A DNA stretch of 64,000 bases from Rhizosphaericola sp047606825 (GCA_047606825.1 JASGDY010000083.1:1-64000); one strand, 5' to 3'; positions 19,003 through 27,461 are shown, counted from the first letter of the stretch. Translations and numbers: made by a program. The notes: generated by a model not told the origin, from the letters alone.

Positions 19003-20499
19003 TTAACCTAGCATACTGCCCGTTTCATTAAAACGTGTATGCCATTTGTACACTTCGTCCAGCAAATGCGGTGTCTGGCCGCCTTTGGCTTTTGCACGGT
19101 TGAAGTAGTCCAAAAATTCGTCGCGGTAATCTTCGTGTACGATGTTGTTGATGATAACCGGAACCCTTTCTCTTGGTGCCAGTCCGCGCAAGTCCGCCAG
19201 TCCTTTTTCCGTCACCAACACGTCCACATCGTGTTCCGTATGGTCGTGGTGTGAAACCATCGGCACGACGGAAGATATCTTGCTGCCCTTGGCTGTCGAG
19301 CTTGTCACGAAAATGCTCATGTACGCATTACGTGCGAAATCGCCAGATCCGCCAATGCCGTTCATTATCTTGGTGCCTGTTACGTGCGTAGAGTTGACAT
19401 TGCCGTACATATCCACTTCCAACGCGGTATTGATGCCGATAACGCCCAGACGGCGGATGACCTCAGCCGCGTTGCTGATATTTTGCGGACGGAATATCAC
19501 CTTGTCGCGGTATTTGTCCAGATTGTCCATGAACTTGTTGTAACAGTTTTGCGAAACGGTCATGGATGTGGAAGACGCGAAATCCATCATTCCTGCGTCA
19601 ATCAATTCAAAAGTGCTGTCCTGCAACACTTCGGAATACATTGTCAGGTTGTTGAAACTACTTTTCAGGAAACCGGACATGACCGCATTGGCAACTTTGC
19701 CGATACCGCACTGCAACGGCAGCAGGGATTCTGTCAAGCGACCTTTTTTTACTTCGTTGGAAAGAAAATCCAATATATTGTCGGCAATCGCGCCCGTGAT
19801 CTCGTCCGGTGGTACGATATCGCCCGTCATGTCCGTGATGTCGTGGAATACGATACCCACAACCTTGTCCGGATTGATGGATATCGTGTCCGTTCCGATT
19901 CTGTCGCTCGGAGAAACTATCGGTATGATTTTTTTGTGGGGAGCTTTCCCTGAACGGAACACATCATGCAAACCTTTGATTGCCAGTGGAATCGCCGTAT
20001 TGATTTCGATGATGACTTTGTCCGCTAGATCCAGGAAAACAACGTTGTTGCCGATGGAAGTCGTCGGAACGATGCTACCGTCTTCCAATATCTGTGTCGC
20101 TTCGACAACGGCGATGTCTATTTTAGGTAGGTCTCCATTGATGAGTGCCTCGTTTGTTTCTCCCAAGTGTTGGTCGATAAACAACAGATCTCCGTGGTTG
20201 ATATGGTTGCGCAGGTCTGTATCTACCTGGAATGGCAATCTTTTGGATAATGTGTTGGCATTGGAAAGGTCGGCGTCGTTGCCGTGGCCGAGGGATGCGC
20301 CTGTGAACAACTGGATTTTCAATGGTTCGGACTGCGCTCTTTTTGCCAGGGCTTTCAAAACAACTTTTGTATCGCCACCGCGCGTAAAACCGCTGGCACC
20401 TACAACCATACCATCCTTGAAAAACGTAGCCGATTCTTCCGCGGAGATAACTTTGTCACGCAAAGACGCGCGTTTTATCCTTTCTTCGTACTCTGACAT
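19003..20499 (-). CDS. Succinate/acetate CoA-transferase (acetyl-CoA hydrolase family)
   Basis: 498-aa class I CoA-transferase of the acetyl-CoA hydrolase/SucCoA:acetate transferase group. It would move CoA between acetyl-CoA and succinate, or hydrolyse acetyl-CoA, in the cytosol. The motif ALEVDMYGNVNSTHVTG carries the catalytic glutamate expected at this place, and GIGGSGDFARNAY is the conserved oxyanion/CoA loop. N-terminal VVGASGFTRGGDTKVV and C-terminal VTEKGLADLRGLAPRER also fit. Length is normal. It stands alone, with its own terminator at 18913-18951. Its exact substrate pair is not predictable here. Confidence 0.9.
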   Translation of the reverse strand: MSEYEERIKRASLRDKVISAEESATFFKDGMVVGASGFTRGGDTKVVLKALAKRAQSEPLKIQLFTGASLGHGNDADLSNANTLSKRLPFQVDTDLRNHINHGDLLFIDQHLGETNEALINGDLPKIDIAVVEATQILEDGSIVPTTSIGNNVVFLDLADKVIIEINTAIPLAIKGLHDVFRSGKAPHKKIIPIVSPSDRIGTDTISINPDKVVGIVFHDITDMTGDIVPPDEITGAIADNILDFLSNEVKKGRLTESLLPLQCGIGKVANAVMSGFLKSSFNNLTMYSEVLQDSTFELIDAGMMDFASSTSMTVSQNCYNKFMDNLDKYRDKVIFRPQNISNAAEVIRRLGVIGINTALEVDMYGNVNSTHVTGTKIMNGIGGSGDFARNAYMSIFVTSSTAKGSKISSVVPMVSHHDHTEHDVDVLVTEKGLADLRGLAPRERVPVIINNIVHEDYRDEFLDYFNRAKAKGGQTPHLLDEVYKWHTRFNETGSMLG

Positions 20500-20849
20500 A
20501 ATGCTTAATTATTTTTTGTACTGCGCAATTTATAAAAAATATATTCCAAAGCTGACATTTGTTAGTGCCTTTTTGGGAAAAACGGGGATAAGGTCAATAC
20601 GATATTGGTTTTTAGCCAGATAGAACCAGCTCTCAATGACATTGTCGTTTTGTGTTACGTCACCGACGATTGTCCCGTTGCCATTGGGGGTAACCGTGCC
20701 TTTTCCCGGTTCTCTGATATTATTTGACATCTCAGAGACTGTTTGAGTTAAGTTTTTCAGTACGGTTTTATATGCTTCGAAGACATAAAAACGTGTATTC
20801 CTTCCCGCACAGTCCCCGCCACGGCGGGGACTGTGCGGGAAGGAAATAA

Positions 20850-21043
20850 TACGATAATGAAATTCAATATAGACCAATAATTTTTATTACTCCGATCTTC
20901 AGGATTTATAATCCTGAAGCCGTATCGGCGGATTTGCAATCCGCAAATGGCAGTGCATTGCAAATGCACGGATAAGCGTTCGGGATTGCAAATCCCGAAC
21001 AGCACAAATGGATTTTTGGTCTAAAATATAAATCAAAATCGTA
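20850..21043. mobile_element. Element B: 194-bp nested insertion with four hairpins
   Basis: Inserted inside element A copy 2. Removing it and one copy of the duplicated TAA (20847-20849, 21044-21046) restores GGAAATAAATAACTC, exactly the sequence of element A copy 3. The ends form an imperfect inverted repeat of about 35 bp: TACGAT at 20850 and ATCGTA at 21038-21043, both arms also sharing TAGACCAA. The interior carries four short hairpins. There is no coding capacity. This is direct evidence of mobility; the mobilising enzyme is unknown. Confidence 0.8.
20897..21000. repeat. Array of four hairpins with a shared apex
   Basis: Hairpins: 20897-20919 (stem CTTCAGGATT, loop TAT), 20928-20944 (GCGGATT, loop TGC), 20953-20969 (GTGCATT, loop GCA) and 20978-21000 (GTTCGGGATT, loop GCA). 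Every stem is perfect and all end in ATT-NNN-AAT at the apex, while the lower stems are unrelated. They resemble REP-like hairpins scattered in Bacteroidota genomes, sometimes associated with RAYT (REP-associated tyrosine) transposases; that link is inference. Confidence 0.75.
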
Positions 21044-21154
21044 TAAATAACTCAAACAGCTTCTCAATCGTTGGAAAATATAAACCCGAAGCATAATGCC
21101 TAATCCCGAACGCTTAAAGAAAAACAATGATGCTAACCAAAAATTGAAAAAAAG

Positions 21155-21273
21155 GTATCGAGCCTACGGTGCCGTTTCCGGCGAGATAAACGTAGGCTCG
21201 ATACATGTTGTAGTAACGGAATCTCTTCCGTTGTAATGGATGGGGAAAGATAGAAGTTCCGTAGGAACGGAAC
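21155..21273. repeat. Three-hairpin dispersed repeat (copy 1)
   Basis: GTATCGAGCCTACG (21155-21168) pairs perfectly with 21191-21204. AACGGAA/TTCCGTT form a second hairpin (21215-21232), and GTTCCGT/ACGGAAC a third (21256-21273). The last two, with the spacer TTGTAATGGATG, recur inverted at 54688-54740. REP-like; no gene lies within 20500-21412. Confidence 0.7.
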
Positions 21274-21365
21274 GTATAAATCAAATTTGAACTTTTGATT
21301 GTACATCGCAAAAGATGAAAATATTCATTGCTTCCCGCAAGGTCTCGCCAGTCTGGTTTATGGCG

Positions 21366-21409
21366 AGAAAAGCTAACAGTTGCCGATCGGCAACTGTTAG
21401 CTTTTCTCC
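21366..21409. terminator. 44-bp perfect palindrome behind the aldehyde dehydrogenase gene
   Basis: The two 22-nt arms (starting GAGAAAAGCTAACAG) meet at the centre CGATCG with no loop and no mismatch. It starts 3 nt after the stop codon of the dehydrogenase gene on the minus strand and the arm ends in TTTTCTC, so a transcript would form a long hairpin at its 3' end. It probably acts as terminator or 3' stabiliser. A foldback insertion is an alternative. Confidence 0.65.
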
Positions 21410-21412
21410 CTG

Positions 21413-22936
21413 CTAAAAGAACCCCAACGCCTTAGGGCTGTACGACACCAGCATATTCTTGGACTGGCGGTAATGGTCGAGCATCATCTTGTGGTTTTCA
21501 CGGCCGTAACCGGATTTTTTGTATCCGCCAAATGGTGCGCCTGCCGGATAAGCGTGGTAGTTGTTGACCCAGACACGTCCCGCTTGGATAGCTCGCGGCA
21601 CTTGGTACAGTTGATAAGCATCACGTGTCCATACGCCCGCGCCCAAGCCATACGTCGTATCATTGGCGATTTCGATGGCTTCTTCCGTTGTTTTGAATGT
21701 CGTCACGCAGACTACGGGTCCAAAGATTTCTTCCTGGAACACGCGCATCTTGTTGTTGCCCTTGAACAGTGTCGGCTGGATATAAAAACCATCCGGCAAA
21801 CCATCCACATACTGTGCCTGGCCACCTGTCAACACTTCGCAACCTTCTTCTTTTCCAAGGTCGAGATAAGAAAGGATTTTGTCGTATTGCGCTTTGGAGG
21901 CTTGTGCGCCTATCATGGTTTCTTTGTCCAAAGGATTTCCTGACTTGATGGCTTTGACACGTTCGATGACTCTTTCGATGAATTGGTCATAAATGCTTTC
22001 GTGTATCAGCATCCTGGATGGACAGGTACAGACCTCCCCTTGGTTTAAGGCAAACATCACCGCACCTTCAATCGCCTTGTCCAAAAAGTCGTCGTCTGCA
22101 TCCATCACACTCGGGAAAAAGATATTGGGCGATTTGCCGCCGAGCTCCATCGTGGACGGAATGATGTTTTCCGAGGCATACTGCATGATCGTGCGTCCTG
22201 TCGCAGTAGAACCCGTAAACGCAATCTTGTTGATGCGCTGATTGGTTGCCAACGCTTTTCCAACTTCCGCACCGAAACCGTTGACGATGTTCAGCACGCC
22301 TTTAGGCAACGCTTCGCCAATCAGTTCGGCAAATACCAATATACCAACAGGTGTCTGTTCGGCTGGTTTCAACACCACACAGTTGCCCGCTGCCAAAGCC
22401 GGTGCGAGTTTCCACGCCGCCATCAGCAACGGGAAATTCCAGGGGATAATCTGTCCTACAACGCCTAAGGGTTCGTGTATAATCAAGGACAAAGTGGTGG
22501 GGTCCAGTTCGTTGGCGGAGCCTTCCTCGGCACGGATGACACTCGCAAAATAGCGGAAATGGTCCACCACGAGCGGCAAATCGGCGTTCAAGGTTTCGCG
22601 GATGGGTTTACCGTTGTCTACGGTTTCGACGGCTGCCAATTTTTCGAGGTTTTGCTCCACGATGTCGGCGATTTTCAACAGGATGTTGCTTCTTTCGGTT
22701 ACGGAAGTGTTGGCCCATTGGTCCTTGACCTTGTAGGCCGCGTCGAGTGCGAGCTCGATGTCTTCTTTGGAGGAGCGCGGCACTCTGCTGATAAGCGTAC
22801 CGTCGATAGGCGAGGTGTTTTCAAAATACGCGCCTTTTACCGGAGCGACCCATTCGCCGCCGATATAGTTTTCATATTGCGGTTTAAACGTCGGCCTTTC
22901 TACTAAAGTGGCACTTCTTTTTACTGCTGTTTCCAT
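21413..22936 (-). CDS. NAD(P)-dependent aldehyde dehydrogenase (acetaldehyde dehydrogenase type)
   Basis: 507 aa, cytosolic oxidation of an aldehyde to the acid. Conserved motifs: IIPWNFPLLMAAWKLAPALAAGNCVVLKPAEQTP (cofactor binding), FTGSTATGR, MELGGKSPNIFF (general-base Glu) and NQGEVCTCPSRMLI (catalytic Cys). The C-terminal ENHKMMLDHYRQSKNMLVSY is typical of the ExaC/AldB acetaldehyde and chloroacetaldehyde group. A divergent AraC regulator starts 214 nt away and a tandem AraC-type site lies between them, so the gene is probably induced by its substrate through that regulator. The substrate is inferred from overall similarity only. Confidence 0.9.
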   Translation of the reverse strand: METAVKRSATLVERPTFKPQYENYIGGEWVAPVKGAYFENTSPIDGTLISRVPRSSKEDIELALDAAYKVKDQWANTSVTERSNILLKIADIVEQNLEKLAAVETVDNGKPIRETLNADLPLVVDHFRYFASVIRAEEGSANELDPTTLSLIIHEPLGVVGQIIPWNFPLLMAAWKLAPALAAGNCVVLKPAEQTPVGILVFAELIGEALPKGVLNIVNGFGAEVGKALATNQRINKIAFTGSTATGRTIMQYASENIIPSTMELGGKSPNIFFPSVMDADDDFLDKAIEGAVMFALNQGEVCTCPSRMLIHESIYDQFIERVIERVKAIKSGNPLDKETMIGAQASKAQYDKILSYLDLGKEEGCEVLTGGQAQYVDGLPDGFYIQPTLFKGNNKMRVFQEEIFGPVVCVTTFKTTEEAIEIANDTTYGLGAGVWTRDAYQLYQVPRAIQAGRVWVNNYHAYPAGAPFGGYKKSGYGRENHKMMLDHYRQSKNMLVSYSPKALGFF

Positions 22937-22995
22937 AATTAAAGGTTTTAAAATGTTTTCGTTAGTGGTGCTAAATTGGTGGTATTTCTTATGTG

Positions 22996-23029
22996 TTTTG
23001 TGTACAATCGTCCAGTTTTTGTGTACGAT
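22996..23029. promoter_or_regulatory. Tandem half-sites for the adjacent AraC-type regulator
   Basis: TTTTGTGTACAAT (22996-23008) and TTTTGTGTACGAT (23017-23029) are direct repeats with a 21-bp period, two helical turns, as is typical for AraC-family binding. They lie between the divergent aldehyde dehydrogenase and AraC genes. The regulator assignment is inference from position. Confidence 0.55.
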
Positions 23030-23150
23030 ACTATCAAATTACTACCGTTTGTTAGTTTTAGGTAAATTATCGTTAAATCAATGCGGAAGCGTATTTTTTT
23101 GACGGGGAAAGCACTACCTTGGAATGGCGATAAAATAAAACGTAAAACAC

Positions 23151-24071
23151 ATGTCAGTCCTATCAAGACATATTGAGATACGTAAGGAAAAGCAAATCAA
23201 GGAAACCCTGGAGGACCGGAAGATTGTCCAGTTTGACAAAGGCGAACTGGCCATTTTTGAAACGCGTGAAATTGCCAAGGATTTTGCGCTGGAGTTTGAC
23301 AGTTTTGCATTGACGGCGATGATACAGGGCAAGAAAATCATGCACATGCCGGGATATGATTCCTTTGATTATTTTCCAGACGAAGTAGCCATCGTGCCTA
23401 CACACCAAAAGATGCTCATCGACTTTCCGGAAGCGACAGCCGCGAACCCGACACGCTGCATCGCGCTGGTCATCGACGACCAGTTGCTGAAAAACACGAT
23501 TGACTCCGTCAATGCACACGCCCCAAAGATATCCATTCGCGAAGAGTGGCAAATGGACACCAGCAACCTTCACTTCAACGCTTCCAAGGAAATATTGGGA
23601 ACATTGACGCGCTTGGCTTCGCTCGCACAGGAACAGGACGTTCTGTCGCGTACTTTCCTTTCCGAACTCACCTTAAAGGAACTGATCATCCGCCTCATGC
23701 AATCACAGGCGCAATACAAAGTCGCCCAATATTTTATGGGAAAAAACAATCCCGCCAACAAATTTTCCGAAGTCGCCAACTATATAAAAGAAAACATCAC
23801 CGAAAAAATAGACATCAACCGGCTGTCCGCCATCGCCTGCATGAGCAAGGCCAATTTTTTCAAGGCTTTCAAAAAAGAATTTGGCATCACGCCGATAGAA
23901 CTTATCATCAAGGAACGCATCAACCTAGCCAAAAAACACTTGATGAACCCTGGGATTTCCATCACCGATGTCTGTTATGCATCCGGATTCAACAACCTCA
24001 GCCATTTCTTCCGCCTGTTCAAAAAACACGAGGGTGTAACCCCCAAGCTCTTCCAACAACAAATTGTTTGA
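23151..24071 (+). CDS. AraC-family transcriptional regulator
   Basis: 306 aa. The N-terminal ~200 residues look like the AraC_N-type ligand domain (FALTAMIQGKKIMHMPGYDSFDY). The C-terminal ~100 residues hold two helix-turn-helix motifs: INRLSAIACMSKANFFKAFKKEFGI and MNPGISITDVCYASGFNNLSHFFRLFKKHEGVTPKLFRQ-like ending (here LFQQQIV). Divergently placed to the aldehyde dehydrogenase gene, with tandem direct repeats in between, so it most likely controls that gene in response to an aldehyde or related metabolite. After its stop, 24072-24245 contains a diverged copy of the CACA-type foldback repeat. Confidence 0.9.
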   Translation: MSVLSRHIEIRKEKQIKETLEDRKIVQFDKGELAIFETREIAKDFALEFDSFALTAMIQGKKIMHMPGYDSFDYFPDEVAIVPTHQKMLIDFPEATAANPTRCIALVIDDQLLKNTIDSVNAHAPKISIREEWQMDTSNLHFNASKEILGTLTRLASLAQEQDVLSRTFLSELTLKELIIRLMQSQAQYKVAQYFMGKNNPANKFSEVANYIKENITEKIDINRLSAIACMSKANFFKAFKKEFGITPIELIIKERINLAKKHLMNPGISITDVCYASGFNNLSHFFRLFKKHEGVTPKLFQQQIV

Positions 24072-24166
24072 ATTGGGGAATTTGGCTGTTAGCCGTTATG
24101 CTTTCAATCTTTGCGTCTTGGCAGGCTTCCTTGTGGTCTTTGCGTGGAAAAAGCCGCTTGTTTTTT

Positions 24167-24236
24167 TCTCACAACGCAACCAAGATGGCAAAGCATACGA
24201 GGTCGTTCCTGTTGTTTTTCGTTGTCCCTTTGCTTA
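24167..24236. repeat. Diverged copy of the 73-bp foldback repeat seen at 62.1 and 63.5 kb
   Basis: Starts TCTCACAACGC and ends near CCCTTTGCTT, with the middle GTTGTTTTTCGTTGT matching the two better copies at 62141-62213 and 63514-63586. It is preceded by TCTTTGCGTGGAAA, the matching outer arm. It lies downstream of araC, facing the 3' end of an MFS gene. Confidence 0.45.
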
Positions 24237-24245
24237 AAAAAACAT

Positions 24246-25400
24246 TTAACCCATGCTTTTCTTCTGCATCGTCATAAAACCAATCGCCAACCATACCCCG
24301 ATGCCCGCCATGGCGGCACCGACCAGCGACGGCGTATTGTAGGTACAACCATAGACAATGGGCAGACCGCCCAGATACGCACCAATACTGTTGGCAAAAT
24401 TAAAACTCGCCTGTCCTGCCGCTGCTGCAATCGTCTCTGAACCTTTGGCGGCATTAATCAGCATCATCTGCACGGGTGCACTGTTGGAAAACGAAGCTGC
24501 GCCCGTCACAAACGCCATCAGGTATGCCAACCACTGTATCTGCGACGTAAAGAAAACAATCAAAAGGCAAAGCATCATCGAGGAGAAAGACACGATAACG
24601 GCTTTCGGCGGCGTGATCGCATCGGCGAGTTTGCCGCCCAACAGATTGCCGACAACCATGCCGAGACCGACCAGCACCATAACGACGGCAACCTTGTCCG
24701 CAGCAATATGGGCAACGTGGACAGCCAACGGTGCGATATAGCTAATCCACGCAAAAAGTCCGCCTGTGCCAATCCCGATAATCGCGATGGTAAGCCATGC
24801 AACCTTCGTCTTAAAAAACGCAAACTGTTTAAAAATATTCCCCGAATAGTGGTTGGCTATTGTCGGCAGCCATGCAAATAGGGCAGCTATCGTAACCAAT
24901 CCCGAAAACGCAACAAAACCGTAAGTGACACGCCAGGAATAATGGTGACCGATATAAGTTCCCAACGGCACACCTGCGAGGTTGGCAATCGTCATGCCCG
25001 TAAACATAAAGGCAATCGCCTGCGCCTCCTTGCCTTTGTCCGCCAGACGTGAAGCCACGACCGTTCCCACACCGAAAAACGCACCGTGCGGCAGTCCCGC
25101 CAGAAACCTGCAAAGCAATATCAGATGATAACCTTGCGCAACCGCGAAAACCCCGTTGAAAAATACAAACATCGCCATCAGTCCGAGCAGCACTTTTTTG
25201 GGTGCCATTTTGGATGTAAGCGTTACCAGCAACGGCGCGCCAATCACAACGCCCAAGGCGTACAAAGAAATCAAATGCCCTGCCGTCGGAATATCGACAT
25301 GCAGTTTTTGGGCAATGTCCGGCAAGATACCCATCATCGTGAACTCTGTCATGCCGATGGAAAAAGAACCTAAGGATAACGCAAGGATACTTTTCTTCAT
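24246..25400 (-). CDS. MFS transporter, DHA1/AraJ-like exporter
   Basis: 384 aa with about 12 hydrophobic helices in the major facilitator fold. The N-terminus MKKSILALSLGSFSIGMTEFTMMGILPDIA (shown here as family hallmark: GMTEF and MGILPDIA) is characteristic of the AraJ/YdhP-like proton-driven exporters. LLCRFLAGLPHGAFFGVG forms the conserved helix 4 motif. Substrate is not predictable; such proteins export sugars, nucleosides or drugs. It stands alone, convergent with araC and separated by 88 nt from the esterase gene on the same strand. Confidence 0.88.
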   Translation of the reverse strand: MKKSILALSLGSFSIGMTEFTMMGILPDIAQKLHVDIPTAGHLISLYALGVVIGAPLLVTLTSKMAPKKVLLGLMAMFVFFNGVFAVAQGYHLILLCRFLAGLPHGAFFGVGTVVASRLADKGKEAQAIAFMFTGMTIANLAGVPLGTYIGHHYSWRVTYGFVAFSGLVTIAALFAWLPTIANHYSGNIFKQFAFFKTKVAWLTIAIIGIGTGGLFAWISYIAPLAVHVAHIAADKVAVVMVLVGLGMVVGNLLGGKLADAITPPKAVIVSFSSMMLCLLIVFFTSQIQWLAYLMAFVTGAASFSNSAPVQMMLINAAKGSETIAAAAGQASFNFANSIGAYLGGLPIVYGCTYNTPSLVGAAMAGIGVWLAIGFMTMQKKSMG

Positions 25401-25488
25401 TTTAAGTGTTGGATTTCGGCGGCAAAGTTCCCCAAATACTTTCGTACTTTTAGCTAACGAGTGTTCGCGTATGAACTATGGAATTTTA

Positions 25489-26307
25489 TTATCTTGACAA
25501 ATGTTGTTGGAAATACACAAAATGGTGTTCAATCGACTTGCTCCAGTATTCTGTGTTGTGGCCTCCCGGTTGACTGATAAAAGTTGTCGGGATTTTCAAA
25601 CTGTCGGTTAATGATTTTAAATTTTCAGCATTAGGATATAAGATATCGTCCGTTCCGCAGTCAAAGATGAAGGCTTTTTTGAAGTCGGTATTCTGTTTTA
25701 AAAGCGTTGAAATGCTGTAACTGTTCCAGTTTTCCGGATTGCCAAGATTCCGAGCCAAGTCATTTGTCAGTCTATCTGTCTGCCAGAAGTGGCGGCTTAC
25801 ATTCTTAAAATTTGGAAAGTCAATCTCCAACGCCCCGCTTGAGGAACCTGCCGTATTAAAATAATCAGCGTGTAAAATAAAATACCGCAACGCACCATAT
25901 CCACCCATGCTCAGCCCACTGATGAAAATATTTTTGCCATCAATGTTAAAAGACTGATGCACTTTCGGTGCCAATTCTTTAAAGAAAAAATCTTCCATCC
26001 GCGAACCTTTGTCGAAAGGACTGTTGACATACCATGAAACAAAACCGTCAGGCGTGACGATAACCATTCCATATCGGTCAGCTAATTTTTGCAAGTCCGT
26101 GGTTTGCGACCATTGCCTGTAATTTGCACTATAACCATGTAAAAGATAAACCAAAGGATATTGTTGATGGTCGTTGTACGTTGCAGGCTTAAACACCAGT
26201 ACCGTATCGGGTTGGGACAAGTATTGCGATTTTAAAATCCATTTTTCTTGTGCCGACAAGGAGACAGACACCAATAATCCGACCATCGTTACCATTGTTG
26301 TTTGCAT
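25489..26307 (-). CDS. Secreted esterase-like alpha/beta hydrolase
   Basis: Esterase D/putative esterase family, with the nucleophile elbow GLSMGGYGAL and the oxyanion region YLLHGYSANYRQW. Aspartate in DCGTDDILYPNA and histidine in QPGGHNTEYW complete the triad. I start at ATG 26307, which gives MQTTMVTMVGLLVSVSLSAQ, a clean signal peptide; an in-frame ATG at 26415 adds 36 residues without sense and would overlap the divergent regulator. About 272 aa after this choice. The protein is probably periplasmic. It may hydrolyse an acyl or feruloyl ester; the substrate is unknown. Confidence 0.88.
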   Translation of the reverse strand: MQTTMVTMVGLLVSVSLSAQEKWILKSQYLSQPDTVLVFKPATYNDHQQYPLVYLLHGYSANYRQWSQTTDLQKLADRYGMVIVTPDGFVSWYVNSPFDKGSRMEDFFFKELAPKVHQSFNIDGKNIFISGLSMGGYGALRYFILHADYFNTAGSSSGALEIDFPNFKNVSRHFWQTDRLTNDLARNLGNPENWNSYSISTLLKQNTDFKKAFIFDCGTDDILYPNAENLKSLTDSLKIPTTFISQPGGHNTEYWSKSIEHHFVYFQQHLSR

Positions 26308-26388
26308 GTTTCTTATTTTTGTCGCAAATTTCAACAGATATTTTGTCGTGCACAATAACGAACAAAATTGTGAGCCTGTATTTACAAT

Positions 26389-26955
26389 ATGAATGCAATC
26401 CAACATTATTTTCAAGCGTTAACAGATATTTCGGAAAGCGACTGGCAATTTTTTTCCTCAAGATTACACAGAGTCGAATTTTCGCGCAAATCAATCATAC
26501 TCCAAAGAGGAAAGACCGAGAAGAGCCTCTCGTTTATTGAAAAGGGGATAGTTCGGTTCAATATTCCCAAGCTGGATTATGATTTTACTTTTGCTTTTGT
26601 TTTTGAAAATTCTTTTGTGAGCGCTTATGATTCCTTCTTGACTCAACAACCTTCCATATACAATATCGAAGCCATTTCGGATTGTGTGTTGTGGCAAATT
26701 TCTTATGACAACCTGAATGAGATTTATGAAAAGACACAAGTCGGAGAAAGGATAGGAAGAAAGATTGCCGAAAATATTTACCTCAAAAAAATGAAACGAG
26801 AAATGTCCTTGCTTCAAGACACCGCGAAAAAAAGATATCTGGACTTGATGGAAGAGCAGCCGCAATTAGTCCGGCATATTCCGCTCAAATATTTGGCTTC
26901 CTATATCGGAATCCGCCCGCAGTCGCTGAGCCGTATCCGAAAAGAAATTAGTTAA
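26389..26955 (+). CDS. Crp/Fnr-family transcriptional regulator
   Basis: 188 aa. The N-terminal cyclic-nucleotide-binding-like beta barrel covers about 10-120 (FSRKSIILQRGKTEKSLSFIEKGIVRF). The C-terminal DNA-binding region is short, ending HIPLKYLASYIGIRPQSLSRIRKEI, the winged-helix recognition segment. The classic cAMP-binding RxS motif is not apparent, as usual in Bacteroidota members of this group. It is divergent from the esterase gene and 59 nt upstream of doxX, and could control either. Confidence 0.88.
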   Translation: MNAIQHYFQALTDISESDWQFFSSRLHRVEFSRKSIILQRGKTEKSLSFIEKGIVRFNIPKLDYDFTFAFVFENSFVSAYDSFLTQQPSIYNIEAISDCVLWQISYDNLNEIYEKTQVGERIGRKIAENIYLKKMKREMSLLQDTAKKRYLDLMEEQPQLVRHIPLKYLASYIGIRPQSLSRIRKEIS

Positions 26956-26965
26956 CATTTGTTCA

Positions 26966-26996
26966 TTGGTTCTCTTTTGGCAACGGAATACCTTTG
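26966..26996 (+). promoter_or_regulatory. Promoter of the DoxX-like gene
   Basis: TTG at 26966-26968 and TACCTTTG at 26989-26996, spaced by 20 nt, match the Bacteroidota -33/-7 pattern. The ATG is 18 nt further on, with AGAAAGAG before it. Confidence 0.6.
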
Positions 26997-27014
26997 TCCC
27001 TAAAAGAGAAAGAG

Positions 27015-27461
27015 ATGAAACCATTATTTGTGTTAGCCGGTGTGTTTGCGGTATCCTTGATAGGGTGCAAAATTTTCGAACATAGTTTTGATTATCGGTT
27101 GTCTGGTAAAATTGCATTGTCCGCGATGCTCCTCTTTACTGCGTTAGGACATTTCCTCTATACAAAAGGTATGGCGATGATGCTCGGTTTTATTCCGTTG
27201 CGCATGGAATTGATTTACCTGACAGGCATCATAGAAATACTAGCTGCAATAGGAATCTTTGTTCCCGGTTTGAGTGTTCTTACCGGAAAGCTTTTGATGC
27301 TGTTCTTTATTTTGATTCTTCCCGCCAATATTTATGCAGCCTCCAAACACTTGAACTACGAAACCGGAACGTTTGATGGAAAAGGAATTTCTTATCTTTG
27401 GTTTCGTATTCCATTCCAGGTTTTATTAGTTGTATGGACTTATTTTTTTGTGGTAAAATGA
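27015..27461 (+). CDS. DoxX-like membrane protein
   Basis: 148 aa from ATG 27015 (MKPLFVLAG); an upstream in-frame start at 26994 would lie inside the promoter. Four hydrophobic helices are seen at about 4-20, 35-52, 70-110 and 125-145, including GKIALSAMLLFTALGHFLY and GIIEILAAIGIFVPG, typical of DoxX/DoxD-like proteins. Members are associated with redox or oxidative stress functions, but no reaction is established for this subgroup. A Crp-type regulator lies 59 nt upstream and an HxlR regulator 53 nt downstream, on the same strand. Confidence 0.8.
   Translation: MKPLFVLAGVFAVSLIGCKIFEHSFDYRLSGKIALSAMLLFTALGHFLYTKGMAMMLGFIPLRMELIYLTGIIEILAAIGIFVPGLSVLTGKLLMLFFILILPANIYAASKHLNYETGTFDGKGISYLWFRIPFQVLLVVWTYFFVVK

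Larger units (their letters stand above)
20735..21063 (+). mobile_element. Element A copy 2, interrupted by element B
   Basis: The left end GAGACTGTTTGAGTT starts at 20735 and the right end AACTCAAACAGCTTC ends at 21063. The flanking direct repeat is TCA (20732-20734 and 21064-21066). The 48-bp palindrome lies at 20798-20845, with one unpaired central A/C. Compared with copy 1 the stem has A to C on one arm and T to G on the other, preserving pairing. The right part is split by a 194-bp insertion (20850-21043). Without that insertion the copy would be about 132 bp, like the others. Confidence 0.85.

Noticed and set aside
19562..20623. 353-codon open frame on the plus strand
   Set aside because: Antisense to the CoA-transferase gene; the sense protein has clear catalytic motifs.
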